Assembly (NCBI GenBank): GCA_964507185.1
Contig: CAZDOY010000004.1
Location: 61,240-125,239 of the forward strand
Direction of reading: 5' to 3'
Length of the DNA: 64,000 bases
Origin: CAVRTJ01 sp964507185
GTDB lineage: Bacteria > Acidobacteriota > UBA4820 > DSQY01
Position 1 is the first letter of the stretch, and every line of letters starts with the position of its first letter. A program made the translations under genes and the position numbers. Positions 54,250 through 62,572 of this stretch are shown piece after piece. A model generated the notes under the pieces. That model was given only the letters and a program-made list of their open reading frames with translations. It did not search any database and was not told the DNA's origin.

Positions 54250-54840
54250 ATGAAAAAGATCTATGCAAGTTTCTTGGTGCTCGCCCTGGCCGCCCTGGTG
54301 GCCTGCGCCAAGCCACCCCAGACCCAGATCGATCAGGCCAAAGCCGCCCTTGACGCCGCCAAGCAGGCTCAGGCGGACGTGTATGCACCCGCCGCACTCA
54401 AGACCGCCGAGGACAAGGCGGCTGAGCTGGATTCCGAAATGGCCAAGCAGCAGAGCAAATTCTTCAAGAGCTACAAGGAAACCACCAAGCTGACGGGCGA
54501 GCTCCAGCAGTTGGCGGACACCGCAAAGCAGGACGCCGTTACGGGAAAGGAAAAGGCCAAGACGGACGCGGAAGCTTCCATCACGGCCGCCGAGACTTCC
54601 GTTAACGATGCGCGCGAAGCGCTGAAAAAGGCCCCGAGGGGCAAGGGTAGCCGGGCCGACATCAAGGCCATGGAAGGCGACCTGGACGCCGCCTCCACGT
54701 CGATCGACGACGCCAAGACCGACATGAGCGGAGAAAAGTACATCGACGCCAAGACCAAGGCCGACGGGGCCAAGGCCGCGGCGGACAAGGTCAAGGATGC
54801 CGTCGCTCAGGCCATCCAGATGAAGCACGGTCGCAGGTAA
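54250..54840 (+). CDS. DUF4398-like coiled lipoprotein
   Basis: 196 residues from ATG 54250, with AAAGGAGG ten bases upstream. An earlier ATG at 54229 overlaps the ribosome site. Lipoprotein signal with lipobox LVAC at residues about 14-17. The remainder is Ala/Lys/Asp-rich alpha-helical repeats (AKAALDAAKQAQAD, AADTAK style), typical of DUF4398-type envelope lipoproteins and of Lpp-like spacers. It ends with the terminator at 54872. It precedes L,D-transpeptidase genes, so a link to peptidoglycan attachment is possible, but there is no C-terminal Lys-type attachment motif as in Braun lipoprotein (it ends HGRR). Confidence 0.82.
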   Translation: MKKIYASFLVLALAALVACAKPPQTQIDQAKAALDAAKQAQADVYAPAALKTAEDKAAELDSEMAKQQSKFFKSYKETTKLTGELQQLADTAKQDAVTGKEKAKTDAEASITAAETSVNDAREALKKAPRGKGSRADIKAMEGDLDAASTSIDDAKTDMSGEKYIDAKTKADGAKAAADKVKDAVAQAIQMKHGRR

Positions 54841-54871
54841 GCGGATTCCGAGGTTACGACGTTATCAGAAG

Positions 54872-54896
54872 GGGGCGGCAATGCCGCCCCTTTTTG
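54872..54896 (+). terminator. Terminator after the lipoprotein gene
   Basis: GGGGCGGC and GCCGCCCC form an 8-bp stem around AAT, directly followed by TTTTT. It sits 31 bases after the lipoprotein stop. The next gene starts only about 20 bases beyond, so it may also act as an attenuator between them. Confidence 0.88.
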
Positions 54897-54916
54897 TCGA
54901 TGCGAGGCCTTCGCCC

Positions 54917-56071
54917 ATGAAGCGTCGCCACACCGCAAGATCGACATTCCTCGCGCTCTTCGCGGTTCTGCTGCTCGCCGCATCCATGCTCGCCGTACCC
55001 AAGCTGGACGGGAGCCAAACTCCGCCCGGCGATTACCCCGGACTCGGAGTGCAGAGGCTGCTCGATTCGGCGCAAAAGGCAGGCGCTCAGATCGTGTACC
55101 CCGAGCGTTACGCTTCGGCGACGGAGTTGCTCGGCCACGCGAGGATCGAAATGAACGAGCAGCTCGCGCGCCATTGGGGTCTGAGGGACTTCGGTCCCGC
55201 CCAGGACCTCATGGACCGCGCCCAGAAAGAGGCTTTCTCCCTTTCAAGAGACACCTCGATCCTGCAGGAAGGCCTACTCCGCCGACTCGATCAGGCCCTC
55301 GCGGCGGCCCGCAACAGCTTGGCCCACGCGGAGGAGATGGCCGATGTCAGCCAGCAAGCCTCGGCCGTCCGGTCCGTTCTCGCATCGGCGAGCATGCAGC
55401 TCCAACTGGCCCAGGCTTACAGGAAAGCCGGTCAGTATCGGCGTGCCCTGCAGGTGGCCGCAGACTCCAGGCGCAAGAGCGCACTCGTGAGCGACCGCTC
55501 GAGCTCGACCCTCGCCCGCTTCCAGGCCCCGCATAACCTCAGCGTCTGGCGGGAGTGGATACGAAAGGCGGTAGGGTCCTCGCGCGGTCGGGGTGGGACG
55601 GCCTTCGTAGTCGTGAAAGACAAGCACCTCGTGGAGGTTTACAAGGCGGGCAGACTTCGCAGGAGTTTTCCCGTGGACCTCGGAGCCAATTTCGTGAGCC
55701 AGAAGCGCTATGCCGGAGACCGGGCAACGCCCGAGGGGCTCTACCGCATCGTTAGAAAGAAAGGCCCGAAGTCGACCAAGTACAACCTCGCCCTCCTCCT
55801 GGACTACCCCAACAGGGATGACCGCCGGCGTTACGCAGATCTTCGCCAACGGGGCGCACTCCCACCAGGGGCCGCCATCGGGGGCCTGATCGAAATCCAC
55901 GGCAAGGGCGGCCGAGGCTACGATTGGACAGACGGCTGCGTGGCCCCCGATGATAAAGATATGGAGATCATCTATAATGAAGCCCGCGTCGGAACCCTGG
56001 TCGCCATCGTAGGCAGCGACGGCGACGGCCCGGTGGCCGAGCTTCTGGAGAAGACCGAAAGGAGCCGATGA
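54917..56071 (+). CDS. L,D-transpeptidase (YkuD) with helical N-terminal region
   Basis: 384 residues from ATG 54917; the frame extends to 54881 but that overlaps the terminator. Signal anchor 7-30, helical region 40-200, and a YkuD domain about 230-375 with GTAFVVVKDKHLVEVYKAGRL, GDRATPEGLYRI, and the catalytic strand IEIHGKGGRGYDWTDGCVAPDD. The nucleophile is the Cys in TDGCVA, the normal SHGCIR being altered. It probably cross-links peptidoglycan or attaches lipoproteins in the periplasm. The helical half resembles the DUF4398 region of the preceding lipoprotein. Stop overlaps the next gene by ATGA. Confidence 0.88.
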   Translation: MKRRHTARSTFLALFAVLLLAASMLAVPKLDGSQTPPGDYPGLGVQRLLDSAQKAGAQIVYPERYASATELLGHARIEMNEQLARHWGLRDFGPAQDLMDRAQKEAFSLSRDTSILQEGLLRRLDQALAAARNSLAHAEEMADVSQQASAVRSVLASASMQLQLAQAYRKAGQYRRALQVAADSRRKSALVSDRSSSTLARFQAPHNLSVWREWIRKAVGSSRGRGGTAFVVVKDKHLVEVYKAGRLRRSFPVDLGANFVSQKRYAGDRATPEGLYRIVRKKGPKSTKYNLALLLDYPNRDDRRRYADLRQRGALPPGAAIGGLIEIHGKGGRGYDWTDGCVAPDDKDMEIIYNEARVGTLVAIVGSDGDGPVAELLEKTERSR

Positions 56072-56814
56072 CAGATAGTGACGACACCCCAAAGACTCCT
56101 CTCATGGCAAGAGCACAGAAGGCGGCTGAGGGACCGCCCAAGATCTTTCTCTTCTTGACCCGGTTCGGACTGACCGCCACAATAGGCCTCCTGTGCCTCG
56201 TCGCCGCGTGTGCTGTCTTCTTTCTTTCGACCGGGTTCGGTTACACCCGGCTATCCCCGTCTTACGTCCAGCGCCACACGCGGCCTCTGGAGAACGGTCG
56301 ATACAAAATATCGTCCCGCGCCGTGCTCGACATGGCGGAGAGGAAACTCCGCAGGTATCAACCGCGGGGCGTGTTCGTGGTGATCAGCAAGGTCCAGAAC
56401 AGGCTGTGGCTCCGCGACGGGGACAAGGTTCTCCTCAAGGCCGTGGTATCGGCGGGCGCCGGCTCCGTTCTCGACGATCCGAAGTCGGGCCGCCACTGGG
56501 TGTTCGACACGCCCGTGGGCCGTTTCTACGTCAGGGATAAAAGGCGAAACCCGGTCTGGGTCGCCCCCGACTGGGACTACATCGAATCCGGCGAACCCCT
56601 GCCCAGGAATTATGGGGACCGCTTCCAAAGCGGGATGCTCGGGGAGTACGCCCTCGATCTGGGCGGAGGGCCATCCGGCTACATGATCCACGGCACCCTT
56701 TACAACAGGCTGCTTGGCAGGAATGTCAGCCACGGATGCATCAGGGTGGGTCGTAACGATCTCCGCGTCGTCTGGAAGAAGGTGCCCACCGGCGCAACGG
56801 TGTTCATGTATTGA
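56068..56814 (+). CDS. L,D-transpeptidase (YkuD), membrane anchored
   Basis: 248 residues from ATG 56068, overlapping the previous stop. Transmembrane helix about 32-54 and a YkuD domain about 95-248: GVFVVISKVQNRLWL, GSVLDDPKSGRHWVFDTPVGRF, and the active-site motif IHGTLYNRLLGRNVSHGCIRVG with catalytic Cys in SHGCIR. It acts at the periplasmic face on tetrapeptide stems. It differs from the first by lacking the helical half. Operon with the upstream L,D-transpeptidase and the downstream secreted protein. Confidence 0.92.
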   Translation: MTDSDDTPKTPLMARAQKAAEGPPKIFLFLTRFGLTATIGLLCLVAACAVFFLSTGFGYTRLSPSYVQRHTRPLENGRYKISSRAVLDMAERKLRRYQPRGVFVVISKVQNRLWLRDGDKVLLKAVVSAGAGSVLDDPKSGRHWVFDTPVGRFYVRDKRRNPVWVAPDWDYIESGEPLPRNYGDRFQSGMLGEYALDLGGGPSGYMIHGTLYNRLLGRNVSHGCIRVGRNDLRVVWKKVPTGATVFMY

Positions 56815-56816
56815 TT

Positions 56817-57491
56817 ATGAAGAGAGTCTGTTTCGCCCTCATTCTCGCGCTTTTCATCGCGGCACCTCCCGGTACTGCCGATACGACCAGGCGCGCGCAC
56901 GACGATTCCGCCGTAAAGGCCCTCGTGACATCCGAGAGAGCCGGGCTCGCGTCATCGGGGCAGTTCTATCTCGAACTTCTGCTTTCCAGGCGGGAGATAA
57001 GGCTCTGCCACTCCGGGGTCTGGCTCGCCTCCTACCCGCTGGATTCCATCAGGGCCGGATACCCCAGGGTCCTGTTCATCTCCCTCGAAAGGCACGAGAA
57101 CTGGATCGGCGCGGTCTGGACTAAGGGCCATCTTTCCCCACCCGCCGTCATCAACAGGGTCGAAATCGTGCCGGGCGACGACTCTACCACCCCCACGCCC
57201 GGCGAAGCGGACGTCCTTCCGCCGACGCTCGAGGAGCTCATCCCCGTGCCCCCGGTCTACGACATACGCTTCGACAACGGCCTCGTGATCCGCGTCCTCC
57301 TGAAGGGTAAGATCCCCGGTGCGGTCAAGAAAAAATGGCGCATCGCCGGCCGCTGGCATGACTTCCTAGCTGCGCTCGGACTACGCGCCAGGGACAAGGT
57401 CAGAATCGAGGTCACGCTTTCCGCGGCGGAGGGTGCCGCCCTTTACCGCTCATTCCCGGCAGCTCCTCCAAGCCTCCTGGTCGTTCCCTGA
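56817..57491 (+). CDS. Secreted protein of unknown function in the L,D-transpeptidase operon
   Basis: 224 residues from ATG 56817; a TTG at 56811 is in frame but overlaps the preceding stop. Signal peptide 1-22 (CFALILALFIAAPPGTAD). The rest is beta-rich with two similar blocks, e.g. QFYLELLLSRREIRLCHSGVWLASYPLD. That block resembles the first strands of YkuD domains (a strand pair reading out a substrate) but the HxxxxG...HGC part is absent. No family recognised. The tight position after two L,D-transpeptidases suggests an accessory or substrate-binding role in the periplasm (inference). Confidence 0.7.
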   Translation: MKRVCFALILALFIAAPPGTADTTRRAHDDSAVKALVTSERAGLASSGQFYLELLLSRREIRLCHSGVWLASYPLDSIRAGYPRVLFISLERHENWIGAVWTKGHLSPPAVINRVEIVPGDDSTTPTPGEADVLPPTLEELIPVPPVYDIRFDNGLVIRVLLKGKIPGAVKKKWRIAGRWHDFLAALGLRARDKVRIEVTLSAAEGAALYRSFPAAPPSLLVVP

Positions 57492-57571
57492 CGCGGAAAT
57501 CGCCCGCCGGCTTTTTTTACACGGCCGCCGGGCCAGCAGAAGTCCGGTCCGCGGCCCGCCGCGACGCGCCT

Positions 57572-58393
57572 TCAGGACTTGCCAGCGGCCCGCAGATAGA
57601 GACGAACGTATTCTTCCGAAGACAGGTCGGATGGTCGGAGGAGAGGATCCAGCACGACGGCGTCTCCGCCCAGGTTCCGCTTGAGCGTCTTTCGCGGATG
57701 AGCGAACGCATTCGATAGAAAGGCCTGGAAGCCGTCCATGCTCTCGTCGGGCAGCGCCGGCGCGGCCTTCGGCTTGAACGCGCAGACGGCCGAAGTCACC
57801 TTGGGCTGCGGACGGAAGGCACCCGGCTTCACGGTGAACTCAAGAGTCGATTCCCACCAGACAGCGGTCCACGCGCCCAGGGCCCCGTACGCCCCGTCGC
57901 CCACGCCGGCACAGAACTTCCCGGCGACTTCCTTCTGGAGCATGACCACGACGGCGGACACTCGCCGCCTGTGGCGCAGCACCTTTTTGAGGATGTCCGT
58001 GCCCGCGTTGTAGGGCAAGTTCCCTACCACCAGCCACCGCGCCAACCCGGATTCGACGGACAGCCTTTCCAGATCGATTGCCCGCGCATCCGCGTTGATG
58101 ATGCGGGCGGAGGGAAAGACCCCGCCCAGAGACTCGGCCAACGCCTTATCGGCCTCGACCGCCCAGAAAGGACGACCGAGAGCCTGCAGGCGGGAGGTCA
58201 ACGCACCCGTACCCGGCCCTATCTCCAGAACGCCCGAAGCGCCGGAGGACAGGCTCCCGCAGGTATCGGTTATACGCTCGATAACGGAACTCGAGACGAG
58301 GAAATGCTGCCCCAGTTCCCTTTTAGCCCTGGCGGGTGAAGCGCCCTTCCCGCCGACTGGAGTTACCGGCTTCCTTCGACCGCCGTGCGTCAT
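57572..58393 (-). CDS. rsmA: 16S rRNA dimethyladenosine transferase RsmA (KsgA)
   Basis: 273 residues from ATG 58393. It dimethylates two adjacent adenosines near the 3' end of 16S rRNA. SAM-binding EIGPGTGALTSRL, an acidic AVEADKAL strand, DARAIDL, the catalytic NLPYNAG motif, and PQPKVTSAVCAF are typical. A longer than usual basic N-terminus (about 26 residues before RELGQHFL) is present. Its 3' end lies 80 bases from the convergent secreted-protein gene. Confidence 0.95.
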   Translation of the reverse strand: MTHGGRRKPVTPVGGKGASPARAKRELGQHFLVSSSVIERITDTCGSLSSGASGVLEIGPGTGALTSRLQALGRPFWAVEADKALAESLGGVFPSARIINADARAIDLERLSVESGLARWLVVGNLPYNAGTDILKKVLRHRRRVSAVVVMLQKEVAGKFCAGVGDGAYGALGAWTAVWWESTLEFTVKPGAFRPQPKVTSAVCAFKPKAAPALPDESMDGFQAFLSNAFAHPRKTLKRNLGGDAVVLDPLLRPSDLSSEEYVRLYLRAAGKS

Positions 58394-58433
58394 CTTCGAT
58401 CGTTTCCCTGGAGATACTTAGGCCGAACCGCGC

Positions 58434-59153
58434 TCAAGGGTCCACGTTCTCCAACTGGAGCCAACCTGCGAGGACGCCCTCGAGTTTGTCGAAGCCGATG
58501 GGCTTGGTGAGAAAGTCGTCCGCCCCGCTCTCTCTCATGAAGTCGATGCGTTGCCTGTCTTTCCTGTAGAGACCGGTCATGAGGATGACCTTGACGGCGG
58601 AAAGCTCCGGATCCGTCTTGATCAGGCGGCAGAGTTCTTTTCCACCCATCCTGGGCATGACCTGGTCCGTGAGGATGAGGTCCGGGTGGAACCGCCGGGC
58701 CAGTCCGAAGGCCTCCACACCGTCCCGAGCCAGCACCACGCCGTAGCCCAGACTCTCGATGACCCGGTAAGCGATGAGGCGCGTGTCTTCGTTGTCGTCC
58801 ACCACGAGCACGAGTGGTCGCCTGATGGGATTCCCCTCCTCGAGGGGCGGGAGAGGGGTGCCCCTGAACTGCTTCGCCAGCCTCCGACGCCAGAGTCCGG
58901 GAGGGGCATCCGCCCAGAAGCTCCTTTTGAATGCCGTGTCCGATCCACAGAAGCATTTCCCGCAATGCGAACACACAAGGGTTGGGTTATCGGTGATGCA
59001 CTCACACCACGGACTGCTCCCTGCGTCAAAAGAAATGCCGCAGTGAAAGCACGTCACCGCATAACGGGTATCGTCCCCGGATCCGCTCAAGAGTCCATCT
59101 CTTCCCGCCCCTGGAAAGCCGGCCCCAGGCCCCGGCAAAACCCCTCCGCACAT
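58434..59153 (-). CDS. Response regulator with N-terminal zinc-finger-like region
   Basis: 239 residues if the first ATG (59153) is used. That start has no ribosome site and a Gly-rich tail, so the true start may be a TTG near 59095 or a GTG at about 59060. Cysteines in CFHCG, CEC and CSHCGKCFCG (about 35-75) look like a zinc-binding knuckle. After RSFWADAPPGLWRRR a receiver domain follows (about 112-235) with acidic DDN, acceptor Asp in LILTDQVMPRMGG and Lys in LTKPIGF. No output domain, so it is a single-domain type. The arrangement is known in deltaproteobacterial regulators of unknown role. Confidence 0.85.
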   Translation of the reverse strand: MCGGVLPGPGAGFPGAGRDGLLSGSGDDTRYAVTCFHCGISFDAGSSPWCECITDNPTLVCSHCGKCFCGSDTAFKRSFWADAPPGLWRRRLAKQFRGTPLPPLEEGNPIRRPLVLVVDDNEDTRLIAYRVIESLGYGVVLARDGVEAFGLARRFHPDLILTDQVMPRMGGKELCRLIKTDPELSAVKVILMTGLYRKDRQRIDFMRESGADDFLTKPIGFDKLEGVLAGWLQLENVDP

Positions 59154-59223
59154 TGGATGGGGGCGTACGCCGGAATGGTCCTGCCCTGCCCGACGGCCCT
59201 GGCCTCCGGGGCAGTTTTACCGG

Positions 59224-59493
59224 TCAGGCTTTTTCCTCCTGCTTCTTGACGGTCTTCTGGTAGGCCTGCCTGCCCTGGGCATAGGCCTCCTTGATGGCCT
59301 CCTTCTGGAGATCGGCGAAATCCTTGGCTTGTCCCAACTCGTCGAAGGCCCTGCTTTTGGCCTTCTTGAGCCCGTCTGTCAGCTTCTTCCTCGTTTCCTC
59401 TCCGGATGATGGTGCCAGCAACAGAGCCGTCACACCACCGACCACGGTACCGAGCAGAAACGCTACCAATACGTTTGAACTATCATCTCTCAT
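59224..59493 (-). CDS. YtxH-domain membrane protein
   Basis: 89 residues from ATG 59493. The N-terminal helix FLLGTVVGGVTALLLAPSSGEETRKKL is the YtxH signature, followed by a charged amphipathic helix with K/A/E repeats. Small, probably membrane-anchored with the helix in the cytoplasm. The family is abundant and stress-linked but of unknown function. It overlaps the next gene by 11 bases. Confidence 0.88.
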   Translation of the reverse strand: MRDDSSNVLVAFLLGTVVGGVTALLLAPSSGEETRKKLTDGLKKAKSRAFDELGQAKDFADLQKEAIKEAYAQGRQAYQKTVKKQEEKA

Positions 59494-59917
59494 CGTTTTC
59501 CTCCGTGTCAGTTTCTTTCTTCTTTCTACGCTCCAGGAGTGCCTCCACGGCCCGCTGGAGACTGTGAACGAGCGAACTGAAATAACGAATGGGCGAAATG
59601 ATCAACGAGATGTTGCCGATGATCTCCTCGGACAGCTGCCGTGCGGATCCGCTCACCGCAGCGATGTCATCCACCGTGGACTGTCCGCTCTCGATGAGGC
59701 GCGTTGCCGATGAAAGGGTGATTTCGGCGCTCTCCATGACCTTCTGGACCTGCGATATGAGCATCTCGGCTCGCCCCGTTACCCTGCGCCACTCCTCCAC
59801 TACCGCCATCAGGCGCCGGAGCGTGAATATGAAATAGAACAGCCCGACCATGGCGGCTAACGTAAGCAGGGTCAAAAGAACGTCGCGTAACGATAATGTA
59901 ATAGTCATTGAATTCAC
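59483..59917 (-). CDS. DUF948-like membrane-anchored coiled protein
   Basis: 144 residues from GTG 59917 with GGAGGTAAGGCCT eight bases upstream; ATG 59908 (MTITLSL) is also possible. One membrane helix (about 12-32, LLTLLTLAAMVGLFYFIF) and a long coiled coil (about 38-135) with E/Q/S/A-rich heptads. It resembles the DUF948 group that often sits beside YtxH proteins. A structural or envelope role is likely but unproven. Overlaps the YtxH start. Confidence 0.75.
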   Translation of the reverse strand: MNSMTITLSLRDVLLTLLTLAAMVGLFYFIFTLRRLMAVVEEWRRVTGRAEMLISQVQKVMESAEITLSSATRLIESGQSTVDDIAAVSGSARQLSEEIIGNISLIISPIRYFSSLVHSLQRAVEALLERRKKKETDTEENDER

Positions 59918-60024
59918 AGGCCTTACCTCCTTGCCCGTTACCATACTCCGGCGCGGACCATAATTAGGCCACTGGTTCTTGTAAGTTCTAACTTAAAATA
60001 CTAACACACTCCTTTCAAGTTCAG

Positions 60025-61020
60025 TTACATGACGGTCGCCCTTTCCGTCCGATCGAATCCCGCTTCGCGTACGTTTGCACCACCTCCACGCCAACCGGAG
60101 GCAAAGGCGACGAAGGCTCCCATGGTTGCGACGTAAACCAGAGAACCGACGGCGCTCTGGACGAGGAGCAAGACGAAACGAGCGGCGATCATCGGGATCA
60201 GCAGGGACGGCACGAGAGCGAGCAGGCTGACGGGAGCGGCCATCGCCGCGAATATCGCCCCCACGACCCAGGACAGGAGGATGCTCAGTCCGCACAGGCC
60301 CAGAAAGGGCCAGAACTCCTTCCGGATGATACCGTTAGCTCGTCTGACGGCCTGACCGGGGCTGCATGCGCCTTCCACGGCGAGAACTGCGGCGAGCCTG
60401 TAGTGTAATCCCAGCACCAGGGCAAGCACGACCAGGACGAATACAAGCAGTAGAAAGCCCACCACTTCGAATGGGATGACCCATCTGTGCAGAATCCCCG
60501 CGTAGAAAGCAGCCAACCCGGCGCTTGCGAGCAGGAGCAAACCCAGTGTCAATACGAATCCGTACATCGAGGCGAGTAGAGTCAGCCGCCCGCCGAAAGC
60601 GGCGGCATCGTCAAGGAATCCGCGGAAGGTAAAGACTCTCATTCGCCGCGAGAAGCCGAGCTTTCCGGCGCCGCACGGCTCCGCAGGACCGGCCGACCTT
60701 TCCCCCCGCACCAGCTGCCCGAGAATACCTGCCTGCACAAAAAGATAGCCAACGGAAAGGGCAGTCACCCAGATTCCCAGCCCCACCGCCCAGACCGCAA
60801 TGAACCACCAATGACTTTCCAGCGTCAGCACAAACCTCGGACCCGCCGACGCCGCCGGTGCTTCCTGTCCCAAAATACGAAAGAATTCCCAGGCAAAGAG
60901 GCCGATGGGAACGACCATCGAGAGGGCGAATAACACGGACGCACATAGATAACCCCCGGCCAGTTCGAGATTGGAAACGGCCAGTCTGTACCCGCGGATA
61001 AAAGCGCGAAGAGGGTTCAA
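60025..61020 (-). CDS. Polytopic membrane protein of unknown function
   Basis: 331 residues from TTG 61020, with GGGGAGA seven to eight bases upstream. About six to seven helices (e.g. YLCASVLFALSMVVPIGLF, WWFIAVWAVGLGIWVTALS, VVGFLLLVFVLVVLALVLG, FVLLLVQSAVGSLVYVATMG). A cytoplasmic loop has EGACSPGQAVRRANGIIRKEF, reminiscent of DUF975/glycerophosphoryl-diester-phosphodiesterase membrane-domain proteins. No enzymatic motif. The N-terminus abuts the second scaffold gap, but the ribosome site is on this side of the duplicated flank. Confidence 0.72.
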   Translation of the reverse strand: MNPLRAFIRGYRLAVSNLELAGGYLCASVLFALSMVVPIGLFAWEFFRILGQEAPAASAGPRFVLTLESHWWFIAVWAVGLGIWVTALSVGYLFVQAGILGQLVRGERSAGPAEPCGAGKLGFSRRMRVFTFRGFLDDAAAFGGRLTLLASMYGFVLTLGLLLLASAGLAAFYAGILHRWVIPFEVVGFLLLVFVLVVLALVLGLHYRLAAVLAVEGACSPGQAVRRANGIIRKEFWPFLGLCGLSILLSWVVGAIFAAMAAPVSLLALVPSLLIPMIAARFVLLLVQSAVGSLVYVATMGAFVAFASGWRGGGANVREAGFDRTERATVM

Positions 61021-61024
61021 AGCG

Positions 61025-61234
61025 CGGTCTCCCCAACAGGCTTCTACTTTCTCATCATACTCGAACCGTTCTCACGCCANNNNNNNNNNNNNNNNNNNNN
61101 NNNNNNNNNNNNNNNNNNNNNNNNNNNNNNNNNNNNNNNNNNNNNNNNNNNNNNNNNNNNNNNNNNNNNNNNNNNNNNNCGGTCTCCCCAACAGGCTTCT
61201 ACTTTCTCATCATACTCGAACCGTTCTCACGCCA
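61025..61234. other. Second scaffold gap with identical 55-bp flanks
   Basis: The 55 bases 61025-61079 recur exactly at 61180-61234 around 100 Ns (61080-61179). This matches the first gap in flank length and N count. The copies are noncoding here, so frame cannot test the collapse, but the same explanation applies. Confidence 0.88.
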
Positions 61235-61490
61235 CAAAGCGCATCGATCCTCCGAATTCTCGCACCGCGCTGACGGTACGGCCCCGGCCTGCGACACCCG
61301 CACTTCCTCGCTCGAGGGTGACTTTTGGGCGATAAAGCTGTAGGCTTACTGCATGCTTGAACGGAAATCACCGTCGAGGTGCGTTGGTTTCCTAAGCGCT
61401 GAGACGGACTTGCCGAGGCAAGTGAGCAACGGTGTGGGATCAGACCTCCGACGCCGGTAAACAGAAGAGCGTGAATCCTAAGGAGCGGTA
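61235..61490. other. Spacer upstream of slyD
   Basis: 256 bases without a supported gene. It contains small inverted repeats (CTTGC-CGAG-GCAAG at about 61407-61424) and an AT-richer stretch near 61325-61360. A promoter must lie here, but no -35/-10 pair is clear. No known RNA family was recognised. Confidence 0.3.
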
Positions 61491-61982
61491 ATGGCGCCAG
61501 AGGGAAAAATCGAAAAAGGCCTGGTGGTCTCTATCGACTATAAGCTGACCGACGACGACGGAAAGCTCATCGACTCGAGCGAGGGCGACGAGCCCCTCTC
61601 CTACCTTCACGGGCACAACCAGATTCTTCCCGGCCTGGAATCGGCCCTGGAAGGGAAAGTCGTCGGCGACACCGAGAAAGTGCACGTAGCGGCCGGCGAG
61701 GGTTACGGCGAATTGGACCCTGAGAAGGTCTTCGCCGTTCCGAGAGACCGTTTCGACTTCGACGTTTCCGTGGGCCAGACCCTGCAGGCCCAGATGGAAG
61801 ACGGTCAAACCGTCCCCTTTCAGGTCGTAGAACTGAAAGAGGACAGCGTGATCCTCGACGGGAATCACCCCCTGGCGGGAAAAGCCCTCAACTTCGAAGT
61901 AAAGGTGGTCGCCGTCAGGCAGGCTACGACCGAAGAGCTGGACCACGGACACGCCCACGAAGGCGACGAACACCAGCACTGA
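61491..61982 (+). CDS. slyD: SlyD-like FKBP-type peptidyl-prolyl isomerase
   Basis: 163 residues from ATG 61491, with AAGGAGCGGTA upstream. FKBP core split by the insert-in-flap chaperone domain: VVSIDYKLTDDDGKLIDSS, then GHNQILPGLESALEGK, GYGELDPEKVFAVPRD, and the flap QMEDGQTVPFQVVELKED...DGNHPLAGKALNFEVKVV. A short His-rich tail (HGHAHEGDEHQH) could bind nickel, much shorter than in E. coli. It folds proteins and may deliver nickel. Single-gene unit with a terminator. Confidence 0.95.
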   Translation: MAPEGKIEKGLVVSIDYKLTDDDGKLIDSSEGDEPLSYLHGHNQILPGLESALEGKVVGDTEKVHVAAGEGYGELDPEKVFAVPRDRFDFDVSVGQTLQAQMEDGQTVPFQVVELKEDSVILDGNHPLAGKALNFEVKVVAVRQATTEELDHGHAHEGDEHQH

Positions 61983-61997
61983 CATACGGCATCGAGG

Positions 61998-62048
61998 AGG
62001 CCGCCCCGGACCTCCCGGAGGGAGTGGGCGGCCTTTCTACGCACCGGA
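61998..62048 (+). terminator. slyD: Terminator after slyD
   Basis: GGCCGCCC and GGGCGGCC form an 8-bp stem with a 29-base loop that can itself fold, followed by TTTCT. Starts 16 bases after the stop. Confidence 0.75.
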
Positions 62049-62080
62049 CGCCAAAGAGCGGCTCCCTTCGAGGCTGGAGA

Positions 62081-62440
62081 TCAAATCCGTTCGGGATCCT
62101 CGACAGTGAGGCTGCCCCTCACATTTCCAGTATTGAGCGTTCCCGCCGGCTCGAAGAGGAGCACGTGGCATTCCGAGTCGGCCGAAGGCCTGTGCTCGAT
62201 CCCCCTCGGAACGACGCAGAGCTCGCCCTCCTCCAGATCGATCCTGCCGTCGCGCAACTCGATGGTCATCTTTCCCCGGAGGACGAAGAACAGTTCGTCC
62301 TCCTTGTCGTGCCGGTGCCACACGAACGAACCTTCCAGCTTGGCCAGTTTCACGTGCTGTCCGTTTAGTCCGGCTACGATACGCGGGTGCCAGCGGTCCC
62401 CGAACAGCGCGAGTTTCTCGTGGACGTTGACCTTCTCCAT
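62081..62440 (-). CDS. Small cupin-domain protein
   Basis: 119 residues from ATG 62440 with GGAGGACGCC upstream. A single cupin barrel with metal-binding HRHDKEDELFFVLRGKM (first motif) and a second motif GELCVVPRGIEHRP. No fused domain. Such proteins are often annotated cupin 2; substrate unknown. Convergent with slyD, which it faces across the terminator. Confidence 0.9.
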   Translation of the reverse strand: MEKVNVHEKLALFGDRWHPRIVAGLNGQHVKLAKLEGSFVWHRHDKEDELFFVLRGKMTIELRDGRIDLEEGELCVVPRGIEHRPSADSECHVLLFEPAGTLNTGNVRGSLTVEDPERI

Positions 62441-62517
62441 GGCGTCCTCCATGCATCGGGCGGCCGGAGATCCGCCCACGCTTACCTTCGATCCGCAGGC
62501 AATGGCGCGCCTGCTCG

Positions 62518-62546
62518 TTGCCCCGCGTCTCCATGCCCGTTATATT
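62518..62546 (+). promoter_or_regulatory. Possible promoter of the GGDEF-like gene
   Basis: TTGCCC (62518-62523), 17 bases, TATATT (62541-62546). The -35 matches four of six. It lies 27 bases before the GTG at 62573, giving a very short leader. Confidence 0.5.
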
Positions 62547-62572
62547 AGATAGTAAATCACACGGGGAGCAGC

